A stretch of DNA of 64,000 nt from Bacteroidota bacterium (GTDB lineage Bacteria > Bacteroidota > Bacteroidia > Palsa-965). Position numbers and translations under genes: made by a program. The DNA lies in assembly GCA_013298545.1 (NCBI GenBank), contig JAAFIA010000001.1, forward strand, positions 62,001-126,000, given 5' to 3'. The stretch's first letter is position 1. Each line of letters begins with the position of its first letter. Below, piece after piece: positions 48,251 to 58,265 of this stretch. A model generated the notes under the pieces. It saw nothing but the letters and a program-made list of their open reading frames with translations. It made no database searches and was not told the DNA's origin.

Positions 48251-48290
48251 AAAAAGAGGATGTCTCCAAAGAGGCAGCCTCTTCTTTTTT
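48251..48290 (+). terminator. Intrinsic terminator after infB
   Basis: AGAGGATGTCTC CAAA GAGGCAGCCTCTTCTTTTTT. Confidence 0.75.
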
Positions 48291-48351
48291 GTGGTGTAAT
48301 TTGGACCTTTAATACGGGTCATAGTCTTCTATAAAAGTTTGAGCTATAAAA

Positions 48352-48528
48352 TAACCGCAAAGGGCGCAAAGAAAGCGCAGAGGGGGCAAAGCCCAGTTTT
48401 CGAAAATCCTTTTCGGTAAAATTTTAACCGTCAAGTACACCAAGAAAGTGTAACGTTCGCAAAGCCCATTATTGGGAAATAGCAATAGCTCCGCGCTCTT
48501 TGCGAAACCTTTGCGGCCTTTGCGGTTA
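48352..48528. repeat. Inverted-repeat-bounded intergenic element (CGCAAAG family)
   Basis: TAACCGCAAAGGGCGCAAAG ... CTTTGCGGCCTTTGCGGTTA: 20-bp terminal inverted repeats, 1 mismatch. Confidence 0.8.
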
Positions 48529-48612
48529 AAAAATTATTGCTCTGTTTGTGCTAACGATATACGCTCTTTTGAAGTCGCGCACGTATTTGATAACCGCGAT
48601 TAGTAAATAAAC

Positions 48613-49983
48613 CTACGGAAATAAAACACCGTTACAATCGATGCAGTTTAAGGTTGGAATCGTTGCGCCATATTTTGCATTGATGGCGAAAATAAATTCG
48701 TTGGCAAGTAAGGCATATCCTTTTTGATGTGGATGATAGCCATCGAGCGAGAAAAAACCACCGCTTACAAAAACAGCATTGGTGGTAACACCATCCCATT
48801 GTACGCCACTTGTCAACCGCGCAAAATAAGCGTGCATATCGACAAAGGCTAAATTGTATTCGCTTGCTTTTTGGGCAATGATTTGATTGTATGCGGCAAT
48901 GTGTTGGTCGAGGATGGCGGCCTCGGTGCTATCAATCACATAGCGATCGGGAATGGTCGAAAATAAAATTCCCATAAACTGACATTTCACCGAATCGAGC
49001 GGAAGGCCGAGCGTGAGGTATTCGCCCGCACGAATCTGACGCACACCTTGCGGCGCATTCACATCGTTGATCACAAAACCATTTGCGCCTTCATAAAAAC
49101 GGATGTGCGACAAATTGCTGACATCATAAATATCGTTGAGCGAATCGGCTTTGCTTGCCGTGAGTGTTGCGCCATTGTATGGAATGAGTGAATAATACGG
49201 AAACACCCGAAAATCAGGGATGTTTGCCACCACACCTTTTGCGCCATTTGCCGTGAGTTGCGAAAAAACAGAATCGACCAAAATTTCAAAAGCCGATGGC
49301 GACAAAATGCCAGCACCTTCGCCACCACGCCGAGCATAATCGAAAATATCTTCCATGCCCAACCATGCGGTAAAGAAACTTGCATTTGCATTCACGGCAT
49401 CGCCCAAGACGGTTGATGTGCCGGGCGCGGAGGCCATGCGGTGATAATACGGATTCGTATTGTTTTGAAGCGGCGCATTTCCAAAAGCTGGTAAAAACAA
49501 ATCAACCGTTCGTGCATACGGAATAGCGAAATTTTGGTTCTCGGTATCGTAAGCATTGGCCAAAAAAGGAGCAGCAAACGCGATTGGAAAAGAATCTTTT
49601 ACAGGGCCAAGCGAAACTGTTCCTTCACAATCTGTTCGGTCGCGCAATTTGGATGCGTGTACATAATAACTCTCCCAAGGCTTTAAGTTCCAGCCAAAAC
49701 CATCTGTGTAAGGAATTCTATTTTGAATAAATCGCCCCGCTCTTCCATCGGCTTTAGCAAGCTGGTTAGCAAGCAAGGCCGGAATACTTTTATGCTGACT
49801 TCCTTCGTCCAATGCTCCATTCTGATAACCCGAAAGAAAACCTCCGCCAATGGCAATCGTTTTTCGGAGGTCGAGTGAACCCGACTGTGGCGCGGGCATA
49901 TCCAGCTTAGGCGTACAAGCCGAAACCGCCAAAACAAGGCTAGAAATAAATGCGATGCGTGAAAATAAACGTGCCTTCATCAT
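48613..49983 (-). CDS. SGNH/GDSL-type hydrolase lipoprotein
   Basis: Lipobox (VLAVSACTPK), AIGGGFLSGYQNGA, VSGGFFSLDGYHPHQKGYALLANEFI. Confidence 0.75.
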   Translation of the reverse strand: MMKARLFSRIAFISSLVLAVSACTPKLDMPAPQSGSLDLRKTIAIGGGFLSGYQNGALDEGSQHKSIPALLANQLAKADGRAGRFIQNRIPYTDGFGWNLKPWESYYVHASKLRDRTDCEGTVSLGPVKDSFPIAFAAPFLANAYDTENQNFAIPYARTVDLFLPAFGNAPLQNNTNPYYHRMASAPGTSTVLGDAVNANASFFTAWLGMEDIFDYARRGGEGAGILSPSAFEILVDSVFSQLTANGAKGVVANIPDFRVFPYYSLIPYNGATLTASKADSLNDIYDVSNLSHIRFYEGANGFVINDVNAPQGVRQIRAGEYLTLGLPLDSVKCQFMGILFSTIPDRYVIDSTEAAILDQHIAAYNQIIAQKASEYNLAFVDMHAYFARLTSGVQWDGVTTNAVFVSGGFFSLDGYHPHQKGYALLANEFIFAINAKYGATIPTLNCIDCNGVLFP

Positions 49984-50016
49984 TCAAATAACGGGCATTT
50001 TTTTCACATCTGAAAA

Positions 50017-50898
50017 TTAAGCGAACGCTTTAACAATTTGGAGCAAATCGCGCACATAGCCGCCACCAAACAAATTGGTGTGAACCAGCAAGGGATAAAC
50101 CTGTGCGAATGGCTGGCGCGCTTTCCAGTTTTTTTCGAGTGGGAAATTTTCTTCGTAGCCTGTATAAAAATCGGCACCAAAACCGCCGAAGAGATTGGTC
50201 ATGGCAATATCCATTTCGCGGTGGCCGAAATAAACAGCCGGATCAAAAACGGCTGGACCGAGTAGGCTCACGAAAAAATTTCCGCTCCACAAATCGCCAT
50301 GCAACAAAGCGGGTTGCTCTTGCGGAAAAAGTTCGGGAACAACTTGACAAAAGCGTTCTGTTTTTCTAACCACATCGTACGTCAACGCCTGTTTGTCGCG
50401 GGCCATTTGAAGTTGTGGAAGAATGCGTTCTTCCACAAAAAAATCGGCCCAGGTAGCGTGATTGGCATTTGATTGCGGCAACGATCCAATAAAATTATCG
50501 TGATCGAGTCCGAATTTTTTTTGTGTGATGCGGTGTTGCCGCGCGAGTGCTTGCCCACTTTCAAACCAACTTCGCGGATGCAGCGGACCTTTTTCTAAAA
50601 ACTCCAACAACAGAAACGATGCTGCTTTCTGGTCGCTTGCCGCCAAGACTTTGGGAATACGAAAACCATTGGCCAGTTGCAGCAGATCCAATCCACGCGC
50701 TTCAATCTCAAAACGTATGGGCGATTCGTCTAAACGTTCTTTGTATTTCAAAAAATACGAGCCAACAGGCGTTACCACTTGATAAGCGCGCGAAATATTT
50801 CCACCCGTTACGGCTTGTATGCGTGTAACAATAATGGTACGCCCTTCGCGCAACGAAAGGTGCGACTCAACAGCAGACTGAACAGCAACAGGCAACAT
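50017..50898 (-). CDS. Fructosamine kinase family protein
   Basis: GGNISRAYQVVTPVGSYFLKYKE, ALLHGDLWSGNFFVS, DPAVYFGHREMDIAMTNLFGGF. Confidence 0.9.
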   Translation of the reverse strand: MLPVAVQSAVESHLSLREGRTIIVTRIQAVTGGNISRAYQVVTPVGSYFLKYKERLDESPIRFEIEARGLDLLQLANGFRIPKVLAASDQKAASFLLLEFLEKGPLHPRSWFESGQALARQHRITQKKFGLDHDNFIGSLPQSNANHATWADFFVEERILPQLQMARDKQALTYDVVRKTERFCQVVPELFPQEQPALLHGDLWSGNFFVSLLGPAVFDPAVYFGHREMDIAMTNLFGGFGADFYTGYEENFPLEKNWKARQPFAQVYPLLVHTNLFGGGYVRDLLQIVKAFA

Positions 50899-51099
50899 GT
50901 TTAAAAATAGAAAATTGGAAAATAGCGTGGAAAGATTTTATTTTTTACAAATACTCGGTTGTCAGAAAATCGCGTTACGTGAACTTTTTTGCCCAATCAG
51001 GTCCGATTTAAAATGTGGTGGTGGAAGTAAATCATGTACCTTTTGGAAATTGGAACTTTCAACATTCCATTTTGACCAAACGACAATTCATTTTTCCTA

Positions 51100-51663
51100 T
51101 TATTTCCCGTTGAATTGTGTCATGGTCAATTGCAAACCAATTGTACCAAATGCTTTGATGACTTCTGTTGCTTTGGGAATGCGTGTTTGCAGCAATTCGT
51201 TTTCTTCTTTGGTCCAACGCCCGAGAACATATTCTACTTGGCGTCCTTTCGGAAATTCATTTCCCACACCAAAACGCAACCGCGCATATTCGGTTGTTCC
51301 AAGAACTTCTTGAATATTTTTTAAGCCATTATGTCCGCCATCGCTTCCTTTTCCTTTGAGGCGCAAGGCACCAACAGGCAAAGCAAGATCATCGGTAATC
51401 ACCAAAATATTTTCGCGCTGAATTTTTTCGGCTTGCATCCAATACTGAACTGCCTTACCACTCAAATTCATGTAGGTAGTTGGTTTGATGAGAATAAATG
51501 TGCGCCCTTTGAATTTGTATTCGGTAACATGCGCGTGGCGGTCGAGCCGGAAAACGAGACTGGACGCTCGTGCGAGAGCGTCCAGTACATCGAATCCTAT
51601 GTTGTGGCGTGTACCGGCGTATTCATCACCGATATTGCCAAGGCCAGCAATGAGGTATTTCAC
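51100..51663 (-). CDS. pth: Peptidyl-tRNA hydrolase
   Basis: MKYLIAGLGNIGDEYAGTRHNIGFDVLDALA, KPTTYMNLSGKAV, GSDGGHNGLKNI. Confidence 0.95.
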   Translation of the reverse strand: MKYLIAGLGNIGDEYAGTRHNIGFDVLDALARASSLVFRLDRHAHVTEYKFKGRTFILIKPTTYMNLSGKAVQYWMQAEKIQRENILVITDDLALPVGALRLKGKGSDGGHNGLKNIQEVLGTTEYARLRFGVGNEFPKGRQVEYVLGRWTKEENELLQTRIPKATEVIKAFGTIGLQLTMTQFNGK

Positions 51664-51677
51664 CGATCAGGAATTAT

Positions 51678-52322
51678 TTACTTTTTAGCAGCTGGGGCTT
51701 TTGCAGCAGGAGCAGCAGCTTTAGCGGCTGGAGCTTTTGCAGCACCTTTCGCTTTGTCATCTGTAGCAGCAACAGCCACGTTACGTGTAACCTGAATGGT
51801 AACAATCGTCAAGTTGCTTGCGTCGGTCAGTGTAAGACCATCGACGTTCACATCAGCAACACGAATGTTTTGACCAATGTCAAGTGTTTCGATGTTGATG
51901 GTGATGTTGTCTGGCATGTTGGCAAGTGGTCCGCGCACGTTGAGTTTGCGCAATTTTTTGATGAGTTTACCACCAGCTTTAACACCTGCAGAGTTTCCAA
52001 CCAATTTGATTGGCAAACCAATGTTGATGTCTTTGCCTTCAACAACTTCGATAAAATCGGCGTGAACGATGCGATCGTTAACTGGATTTTGTTGAATTTC
52101 TTTGAGAATAGCAACGTGTTTTTTGTCGCCGATTGTTAATTCAACGGCATGTACATCAGGGGTAAACACGAGTGGGCGGAATTGCGATTCAGGAACAGCA
52201 AATGTTACTTGTTCTTTTCCACCGTAAAGTACGCAAGGTACTTGTTCGTTGCGGCGCAATGCTTGTGCGTCTTTTTTCCCTACGTTCGCGCGAAGCGAAC
52301 CGCTCATAGCAACTGTTTTCAT
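51678..52322 (-). CDS. rplY: 50S ribosomal protein L25/general stress protein Ctc
   Basis: LRRNEQVPCVLYGGKEQVTFAVPE..., L25/TL5 C-terminal domain, Ala/Pro/Lys-rich tail. Confidence 0.92.
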   Translation of the reverse strand: MKTVAMSGSLRANVGKKDAQALRRNEQVPCVLYGGKEQVTFAVPESQFRPLVFTPDVHAVELTIGDKKHVAILKEIQQNPVNDRIVHADFIEVVEGKDINIGLPIKLVGNSAGVKAGGKLIKKLRKLNVRGPLANMPDNITINIETLDIGQNIRVADVNVDGLTLTDASNLTIVTIQVTRNVAVAATDDKAKGAAKAPAAKAAAPAAKAPAAKK

Positions 52323-52365
52323 TTTTGTTTTGTTTGTTTAATTATGAATTGATTTGAACTGATTA

Positions 52366-53298
52366 CTAAATAATGAAGTGTGAACTAATGGACTCGAAAT
52401 TAACCACACGGTGAAACACATCGGAAAACATTCCGGCCACAGAGAGTACTTTAATTTTATCGCTTTGGCGTTTGAGTGGAATGGTATCGGTAACGATGAG
52501 TTCGGTAATTTTTGAATTTTCGATGTTTTCGTATGCTTTGCCCGACAAAATCGGATGGGTGCAGAATGCGCGAACGCTTCTTGCGCCACGTTCCATCATC
52601 ATGTCTGCTGCTTTGCAAAGTGTTCCGCCGGTATCCACAATATCGTCAACGAGAACAATATCGCGGCCTTCAATTTCGCCAATGGCGGTCATGGAATCGA
52701 CCACATTTGCTTTGGATCGTTGCTTGTAGCAAATCACGATATCGCATTTGAGGTGTTTGGCGTAGGCGTTGGCGCGTTTTGAGCCGCCCATATCAGGAGC
52801 CGCCATCGTGAGATGAGGCAATTTTAAACTTTCGATGTACGGAATGAAAACCGTTGACGCATACAAATGGTCAACAGGCATGTTGAAAAAGCCTTGAATC
52901 TGATCGGCATGCAAATCCATGGTCATCACACGTGTTACACCTGCGGTTGCAAGCATATCGGCTACCAATTTTGCGCCGATGGCCACGCGGGGGCGGTCTT
53001 TGCGGTCTTGACGGGCAAAACCATAATACGGCATAACAGCAATGACTTCCTTGGCTGACGCGCGTTTGGCAGCATCGGCCATGAGCAACAATTCAAAGAG
53101 ATTGTCTGTGGGCGGGAAGGTTGACTGAATGCAAAAAACGGTTGATCCGCGAACGGTTTCTTCGTAGCTGGTCTGAATCTCGCCATCGCTAAAACGATCG
53201 AGCGAAATTTGACCTAACGCTTGTCCGTAAGATGACGCGATCTGCTCTGCTAAATAGAGCGACGATGAGCCGGAGAATATTTTGACCTGTTCAGACAC
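52366..53298 (-). CDS. prs: Ribose-phosphate pyrophosphokinase
   Basis: DLHADQIQGFFNMPVDHLYAS, DIVLVDDIVDTGGTLCKAAD. -7 box TACCTTTG (minus) at 53322-53329. Confidence 0.95.
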   Translation of the reverse strand: MSEQVKIFSGSSSLYLAEQIASSYGQALGQISLDRFSDGEIQTSYEETVRGSTVFCIQSTFPPTDNLFELLLMADAAKRASAKEVIAVMPYYGFARQDRKDRPRVAIGAKLVADMLATAGVTRVMTMDLHADQIQGFFNMPVDHLYASTVFIPYIESLKLPHLTMAAPDMGGSKRANAYAKHLKCDIVICYKQRSKANVVDSMTAIGEIEGRDIVLVDDIVDTGGTLCKAADMMMERGARSVRAFCTHPILSGKAYENIENSKITELIVTDTIPLKRQSDKIKVLSVAGMFSDVFHRVVNFESISSHFII

Positions 53299-53427
53299 GT
53301 TTTTCCGTTTTTGAAGGGTGGCAAAGGTAATGCTTTTTTTGTGTTAGAACATTGGTTTGGCGCGATTTTTCCTGCTTTTTTCGGGCTTTTTAAAAGGCGT
53401 TCGGGCTATTGTTATCTTCGTTCTCGT

Positions 53428-53964
53428 ATGACCGCTCTAAAAACTGTTGTTGCGCTTTGCGGAAGTACCCGCACCAGCTCTATCAACCGAAGCCTGATTG
53501 AAACATTGGCCAAAATGGCCAAAGAACGATTTTCGGTCGTTTTTGCCCCGAATTTGATCGAAATTCCAGCATTTTCTCCCGATTTCGACACCAATTCGCC
53601 TCCAGAAGCCATTATTGCTTTTCGCAAATGCTTGCGCTCGGCAGATGGAATTTTGATTTGTACACCCGAATATGCGATGGGTGTTCCGGGTATGCTCAAA
53701 AATGCGATTGACTGGACGGTTTCTTCTATGGAGTTTTCAAAAAAACCAACGGCACTCATAACGGCTTCTTCGGTTGGCGAAAAAGGGCACCGCTCGTTGT
53801 TAGAAACATTAGAAGTTATTGAAGCGAAAATACTTCCCGAAACACAGGTTTTGATTTCGTTTGTCAAAACAAAAATCAATCCGGCAGGAGAAATTACAGA
53901 AGCGCCCACAAAATTGGAATTGGAGCGTTTGCTTGTGGTGTTTGATGGGTTGATGCGGGAGTGA
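53428..53964 (+). CDS. NADPH-dependent FMN reductase family protein
   Basis: VVALCGSTRTSSINRSLIETL, PEYAMGVPGMLKNAIDWTVS. Start set at 53428. Confidence 0.88.
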   Translation: MTALKTVVALCGSTRTSSINRSLIETLAKMAKERFSVVFAPNLIEIPAFSPDFDTNSPPEAIIAFRKCLRSADGILICTPEYAMGVPGMLKNAIDWTVSSMEFSKKPTALITASSVGEKGHRSLLETLEVIEAKILPETQVLISFVKTKINPAGEITEAPTKLELERLLVVFDGLMRE

Positions 53965-54131
53965 AAAGATTGTCGCTCCGCTAGATTTACAAAGTAGATA
54001 AGCAAGCTCATCAGCTTCCGATCCCGAAATTTCGGGACGGAATGCAACGCGGATGCTCGAGAAGCGTTAGCCCAAGGCTAAAACACACGTTGCATAAAAT
54101 ATCTTAAAAACGAATCTATGTCTTTCAATAA

Positions 54132-54190
54132 TTCTTGTTTCGCGTTACAAACGCGAATTTCAATCCTCCGCGTTGCAAACGCTGAGGAGG
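54132..54190. repeat. Double-hairpin REP-like repeat, copy 1
   Basis: TTCTTGTTTCGCGTTACAAACGCGAATTTCAATCCTCCGCGTTGCAAACGCTGAGGAGG; matches 60114-60172. Confidence 0.85.
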
Positions 54191-54230
54191 ACGTTTGCTT
54201 GTGGCGTTTGGTGATTGATGCAGGAATAAA

Positions 54231-54266
54231 AAAGACCGCTTCAAAATATGGAGCGGTCTTTCTTTT
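54231..54266. terminator. Intrinsic terminator downstream of scoB
   Basis: AAAGACCGCT TCAAAATATGG AGCGGTCTTT; T-rich on both sides. Confidence 0.8.
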
Positions 54267-54926
54267 CTAGTTAATCTTCATTTCGGGAATCTCGCCTTCG
54301 ATGATGAGTTTGCCGAGTGTTGCGTTTTTAATTTGCTCCACCGAAATGCCCGGCGCGCGTTCCAACAGCACAAACCCTACTCCTGGAACAACATCAAGTA
54401 CGGCTAGTTCGGTTACAATTTTTTTCACGCAACGTACGCCCGTAAGCGGAAGCGTACAAGCGGGAAGCAATTTCGATTCGCCTGCTTTGTTGACATGCTG
54501 CATGGCTACAATAATGTTTTTTGCAGCGGCAACCAAATCCATCGCACCGCCCATGCCTTTCACCATTTTGCCCGGAATTTTCCAGTTGGCGATGTCGCCG
54601 TTTTCGCTGACTTCCATCGCCCCTAAAATCGTCAGGTCAACTTTTCCGGCGCGAATCATGCCAAAACTCATGGCCGAATCGAAATAAACGGTGCCCGGAA
54701 TTTCGGTGATGGTTTGTTTTCCGGCATTGATGAGATCGGGATCTTCTTCGCCTTCAAACGGAAACGGACCCATGCCGAGCATACCGTTTTCGGATTGTAA
54801 TACCACATTCATTCCTTGCGGAATGTAGTTTGCAACGAGTGTTGGAATACCAATTCCTAAGTTGACATAATATCCATCGCGCACTTCCTGCGCAATACGT
54901 TTTGCAATTCCTGTTTTATCAAGCAT
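54267..54926 (-). CDS. scoB: 3-oxoacid CoA-transferase subunit B
   Basis: YVNLGIGIPTLVANYIPQGMNVVLQSENGMLGMGPFP. Confidence 0.93.
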   Translation of the reverse strand: MLDKTGIAKRIAQEVRDGYYVNLGIGIPTLVANYIPQGMNVVLQSENGMLGMGPFPFEGEEDPDLINAGKQTITEIPGTVYFDSAMSFGMIRAGKVDLTILGAMEVSENGDIANWKIPGKMVKGMGGAMDLVAAAKNIIVAMQHVNKAGESKLLPACTLPLTGVRCVKKIVTELAVLDVVPGVGFVLLERAPGISVEQIKNATLGKLIIEGEIPEMKIN

Positions 54927-54960
54927 GGTTGAAAATCAATAACTGTGATTATAATTGCGA

Positions 54961-55659
54961 TTATGATTTGGCGCGTACGGTACGTTGTTCGATTCGCTTT
55001 TCGTAGTTTTCGCCTTTGAATACGCGGTGTACATAAATTCCCGGAACGTGAATCTGATCGGGATCGAGTGCGCCAGCGGGAACAAGTTCTTCGACTTCCG
55101 CAATCACAATTTTCCCAGCCATCGCCATGGGTTGGTTGAAATTGCGCGTAGTTTTACGAAATACGAGGTTGCCGTGCGTATCGGCTTTCCATGCTTTTAC
55201 AATAGAGAATGGCGCGTTGAAGGCGTGTTCAAGCAAATAATCAACGCCATCAAAATTGCGTACTTCTTTTCCTTCGGCCACTTCGGTGCCCACGCCTGCG
55301 CGTACAAAAACCGCTGGCATGCCGTAAGCAGCGGCAAGGCAACGTGTAGCCAATGTTCCTTGCGGAATCAGTTCTACTTCCAATTCGCCACTGAGCAACT
55401 GCCGTTCAAATTCGGCGTTCTCGCCAACATACGACGAAATCATTTTTTTGACTTGGCGCGTCTTCAACATCAATCCAATGCCAAAATCATCGACACCCGC
55501 ATTGTTTGAAATACAAGTGAGGTTTTTTACGCCTTTGCGCACAAGTGCGGCAATGCAATTTTCGGGAATGCCACACAAACCGAAGCCGCCAAGCATAAGC
55601 GTCATGCCATCTTCAATATCGCGGATCGCTTCGTCTGCACCGGAAACAACTTTATTCAT
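54961..55659 (-). CDS. scoA: 3-oxoacid CoA-transferase subunit A
   Basis: [44 protein letters not shown]. Confidence 0.93.
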   Translation of the reverse strand: MNKVVSGADEAIRDIEDGMTLMLGGFGLCGIPENCIAALVRKGVKNLTCISNNAGVDDFGIGLMLKTRQVKKMISSYVGENAEFERQLLSGELEVELIPQGTLATRCLAAAYGMPAVFVRAGVGTEVAEGKEVRNFDGVDYLLEHAFNAPFSIVKAWKADTHGNLVFRKTTRNFNQPMAMAGKIVIAEVEELVPAGALDPDQIHVPGIYVHRVFKGENYEKRIEQRTVRAKS

Positions 55660-55686
55660 AGTATTTAGTTTGGTTGTGGTAAGAAA

Positions 55687-57969
55687 TTACGGATTAGAAT
55701 CAGGCCCAAACGGATCGTCGAAATTCGGATCGTAAATGGGTTCTTTATCGTCGTCTTTATCGTATTTAGAACAATCGAGATCCATCATAAGTTTTTTGGA
55801 TGGCCGCGGAAATTCGCCTTTTGAGATTTTGATGGATTTATCGGCATATACTTTCTGGAAAAAATACGCCCAGATAGGAAGTGCCATGCTTGCGCCTTGT
55901 CCTTCGCTCGTGTTGTCGAAGTGTACGCTTCGGTCTTCGCCGCCCACCCACGCGCCTGCCGCCAAATCTGGTGTAAGGCCAATAAACCAACCGTCGGAAT
56001 TGTTTTGCGTTGTTCCTGTTTTGCCTGCAATCGGGTTGTTTAATTTGTAGCGGTGCAAACGCGCACCCGTTCCGTATTGTACAACGCCTTGCATCAAATT
56101 AATCATCAAGTATGCTTTTTCTTCGCTCAGTACTTCGTTGCTTTTTGGAATAAAATCTTCAAGCACTTTCCCGTTTTTATCTTCAATGCGTGTGATGAAT
56201 GTAGGTTCAATCCATGTTCCTTTATTGGCAAATGTGCTGTTGGCGCCAACCATTTCATAAACCGAAATATCGGCAGAACCCAAACAAATAGATGGAACCG
56301 GATCAAGTGGACTGGTTATACCTACACGGCGCGCAAAATCGACAACCGCATTGGGGCCAAATTGTTTCATAATGTATGCCGTAACATAATTGACCGAATT
56401 GGCCAAGGCTTTTTTCAGCGTCAGCATTTGACCATTCAATTTATTGTCGGAATTGTCTGGACACCATTCTTTACCATTTGCGGTTGTGATGCAAGTACGC
56501 ACATTAGGCACTTGATCGCATGGCGACCAACCTTCTTGAATAGCCAAGGCATAAACAAGTGGTTTGAAAGTAGAACCCACTTGGCGACGACCTTCCTTGA
56601 CGTGATCGTATTTGAAATGGCGGAAATTGATGCCGCCCACCCAAGCACGGATATAGCCCGTTTGCGGTTCCATGGCCATAAAGCCGGTTTGCAAAAACGA
56701 TTTGTAATAGCGAATCGAATCCATGGGTGTCATGGTTGTGTCTATATCGCCTTTCCACGAGAAGACGCGCATTTTGGTTGGCGTTGTAAAACTCTTTTCA
56801 ATCTCTTCGTCCGATGCTTTTGCTTCTTTGAGGTTGTGGTAGCGTTCTGAACGTTTCTTGGCCGAGTTCATGATTTTTTCAATCTCGTCGGGTTTGACAC
56901 GCCAACTGAAGGGTGCATTTTTTTTCTTCTTCAGCGATTTATCAAAACTGGCTTGCAGCTCGGTCATGTGTTTGGTAACAGCTTCTTCGGCATACTTCTG
57001 CATGCGCGGATCAATGGTGGTATAAACTTTCAATCCGTCGCGGTACAAATCGTATGGTTTTCCGTTGGGTTTCAAATGTTCTTTGCACCATTTTTTGAGC
57101 ATGTTTTCGCGCAGGTATTCGCGGAAATACATGGCTTGTCCTTCGTTATGACTTTCAGGGCTGAAATGCAAAACGATGGGCAATTCTTTGAGTGAATCGA
57201 ATTGTGTGCGGGTGAGGAATCCGTTTTTGAGCATTTGTCCGAGCACGACATTGCGTCGGGTAACGGCATCTTTGGGATTCAATTTCGGATTCCAGCGGGA
57301 GGGATTTTGGCACATGCCAATAAGCACGGCAGCTTCTTCTGTTTTAAGCGAATCGGGTGTAGTAGCAAAATACACTTTCGCCGCAGATTTAATGCCAACC
57401 GCATTGTAGTTGAAATCGTACTTGTTGAGGTACATAGCGACGATTTCCTCTTTGGTATAAAGTCGTTCGAGACGAACCGCAATGATCCATTCTTTGAATT
57501 TCTGGTAAACGCGTTTTACGGCACTGGAATAATCGGCTTTATGAAATTGCATTTTCGCCAATTGCTGTGTGATGGTAGAACCGCCGCCGCCGCCGCCCAT
57601 TTTCACAACCGCACGAATCAAACTTTTTCCATCAATGCCCGAATGCTCGCGGTAGCGTTCGTCTTCGGTTGCAATCAAAGCATTGATTACGTCTTGATCT
57701 ATTTTTTTGTAGCTAACGTTAACCCGATTTTCGGCATAAAAACGGCCAAGCTCTTTACCGTCGCTAGCATAAACAACAGAGGCGAGATTGCTTTCTGGAT
57801 TCTGAAGTTCTTCTACATCGGGAAGATCAGCAAACAAGAGGATGCCGATAATGAGTAAAAATAAACTGACAAAGGGTGCGAGAAAAAGCATCCAAAGGAT
57901 GCGAATAATGCGGCGGTATTTACTTTTTTCGCCAGCACCAGCTTTTGCGGAATTGTTTTCTTTGGCCAT
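55687..57969 (-). CDS. Penicillin-binding protein 1A (transglycosylase/transpeptidase)
   Basis: ATEDERYREHSGIDGKSLIRAV, GGGGSTITQQLAKM, RRQVGSTFKPLVYALA, AGKTGTTQNNSDGWFIG. Confidence 0.95.
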   Translation of the reverse strand: MAKENNSAKAGAGEKSKYRRIIRILWMLFLAPFVSLFLLIIGILLFADLPDVEELQNPESNLASVVYASDGKELGRFYAENRVNVSYKKIDQDVINALIATEDERYREHSGIDGKSLIRAVVKMGGGGGGSTITQQLAKMQFHKADYSSAVKRVYQKFKEWIIAVRLERLYTKEEIVAMYLNKYDFNYNAVGIKSAAKVYFATTPDSLKTEEAAVLIGMCQNPSRWNPKLNPKDAVTRRNVVLGQMLKNGFLTRTQFDSLKELPIVLHFSPESHNEGQAMYFREYLRENMLKKWCKEHLKPNGKPYDLYRDGLKVYTTIDPRMQKYAEEAVTKHMTELQASFDKSLKKKKNAPFSWRVKPDEIEKIMNSAKKRSERYHNLKEAKASDEEIEKSFTTPTKMRVFSWKGDIDTTMTPMDSIRYYKSFLQTGFMAMEPQTGYIRAWVGGINFRHFKYDHVKEGRRQVGSTFKPLVYALAIQEGWSPCDQVPNVRTCITTANGKEWCPDNSDNKLNGQMLTLKKALANSVNYVTAYIMKQFGPNAVVDFARRVGITSPLDPVPSICLGSADISVYEMVGANSTFANKGTWIEPTFITRIEDKNGKVLEDFIPKSNEVLSEEKAYLMINLMQGVVQYGTGARLHRYKLNNPIAGKTGTTQNNSDGWFIGLTPDLAAGAWVGGEDRSVHFDNTSEGQGASMALPIWAYFFQKVYADKSIKISKGEFPRPSKKLMMDLDCSKYDKDDDKEPIYDPNFDDPFGPDSNP

Positions 57970-58076
57970 GCGGAATCAAAAGTACAAAATACCTTGGGCG
58001 TAGCATGCAAAGAAGGATAAGTGTTGGAAACTGTTTTTCCGTTTCTGCCTCTTGTCTTAAATCCGTTGCAGATTTA

Positions 58077-58265
58077 GAGTCTGTTTAAATTTTATCCTTT
58101 GTTCCGAAGCCTCGGAATTGTTATGCGCCTTTTTACACCATACTTCGTTGCGTTTTTTGACCGTAGGCGCGCTGCTATGGCCTTCAAAACGCGCCTCGTC
58201 TGGCACAAAAAGCCATCATAACAATTCTCAATCCCGATGCTTCGGGACAAATTTTAAACAGGCTC
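58077..58265. mobile_element. MITE copy 2 (189 bp), opposite orientation to copy 1
   Basis: GAGTCTGTTTAAATTTT ... TTTTAAACAGGCTC; TTA direct repeat at 58074-58076 and 58266-58268. Confidence 0.88.
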
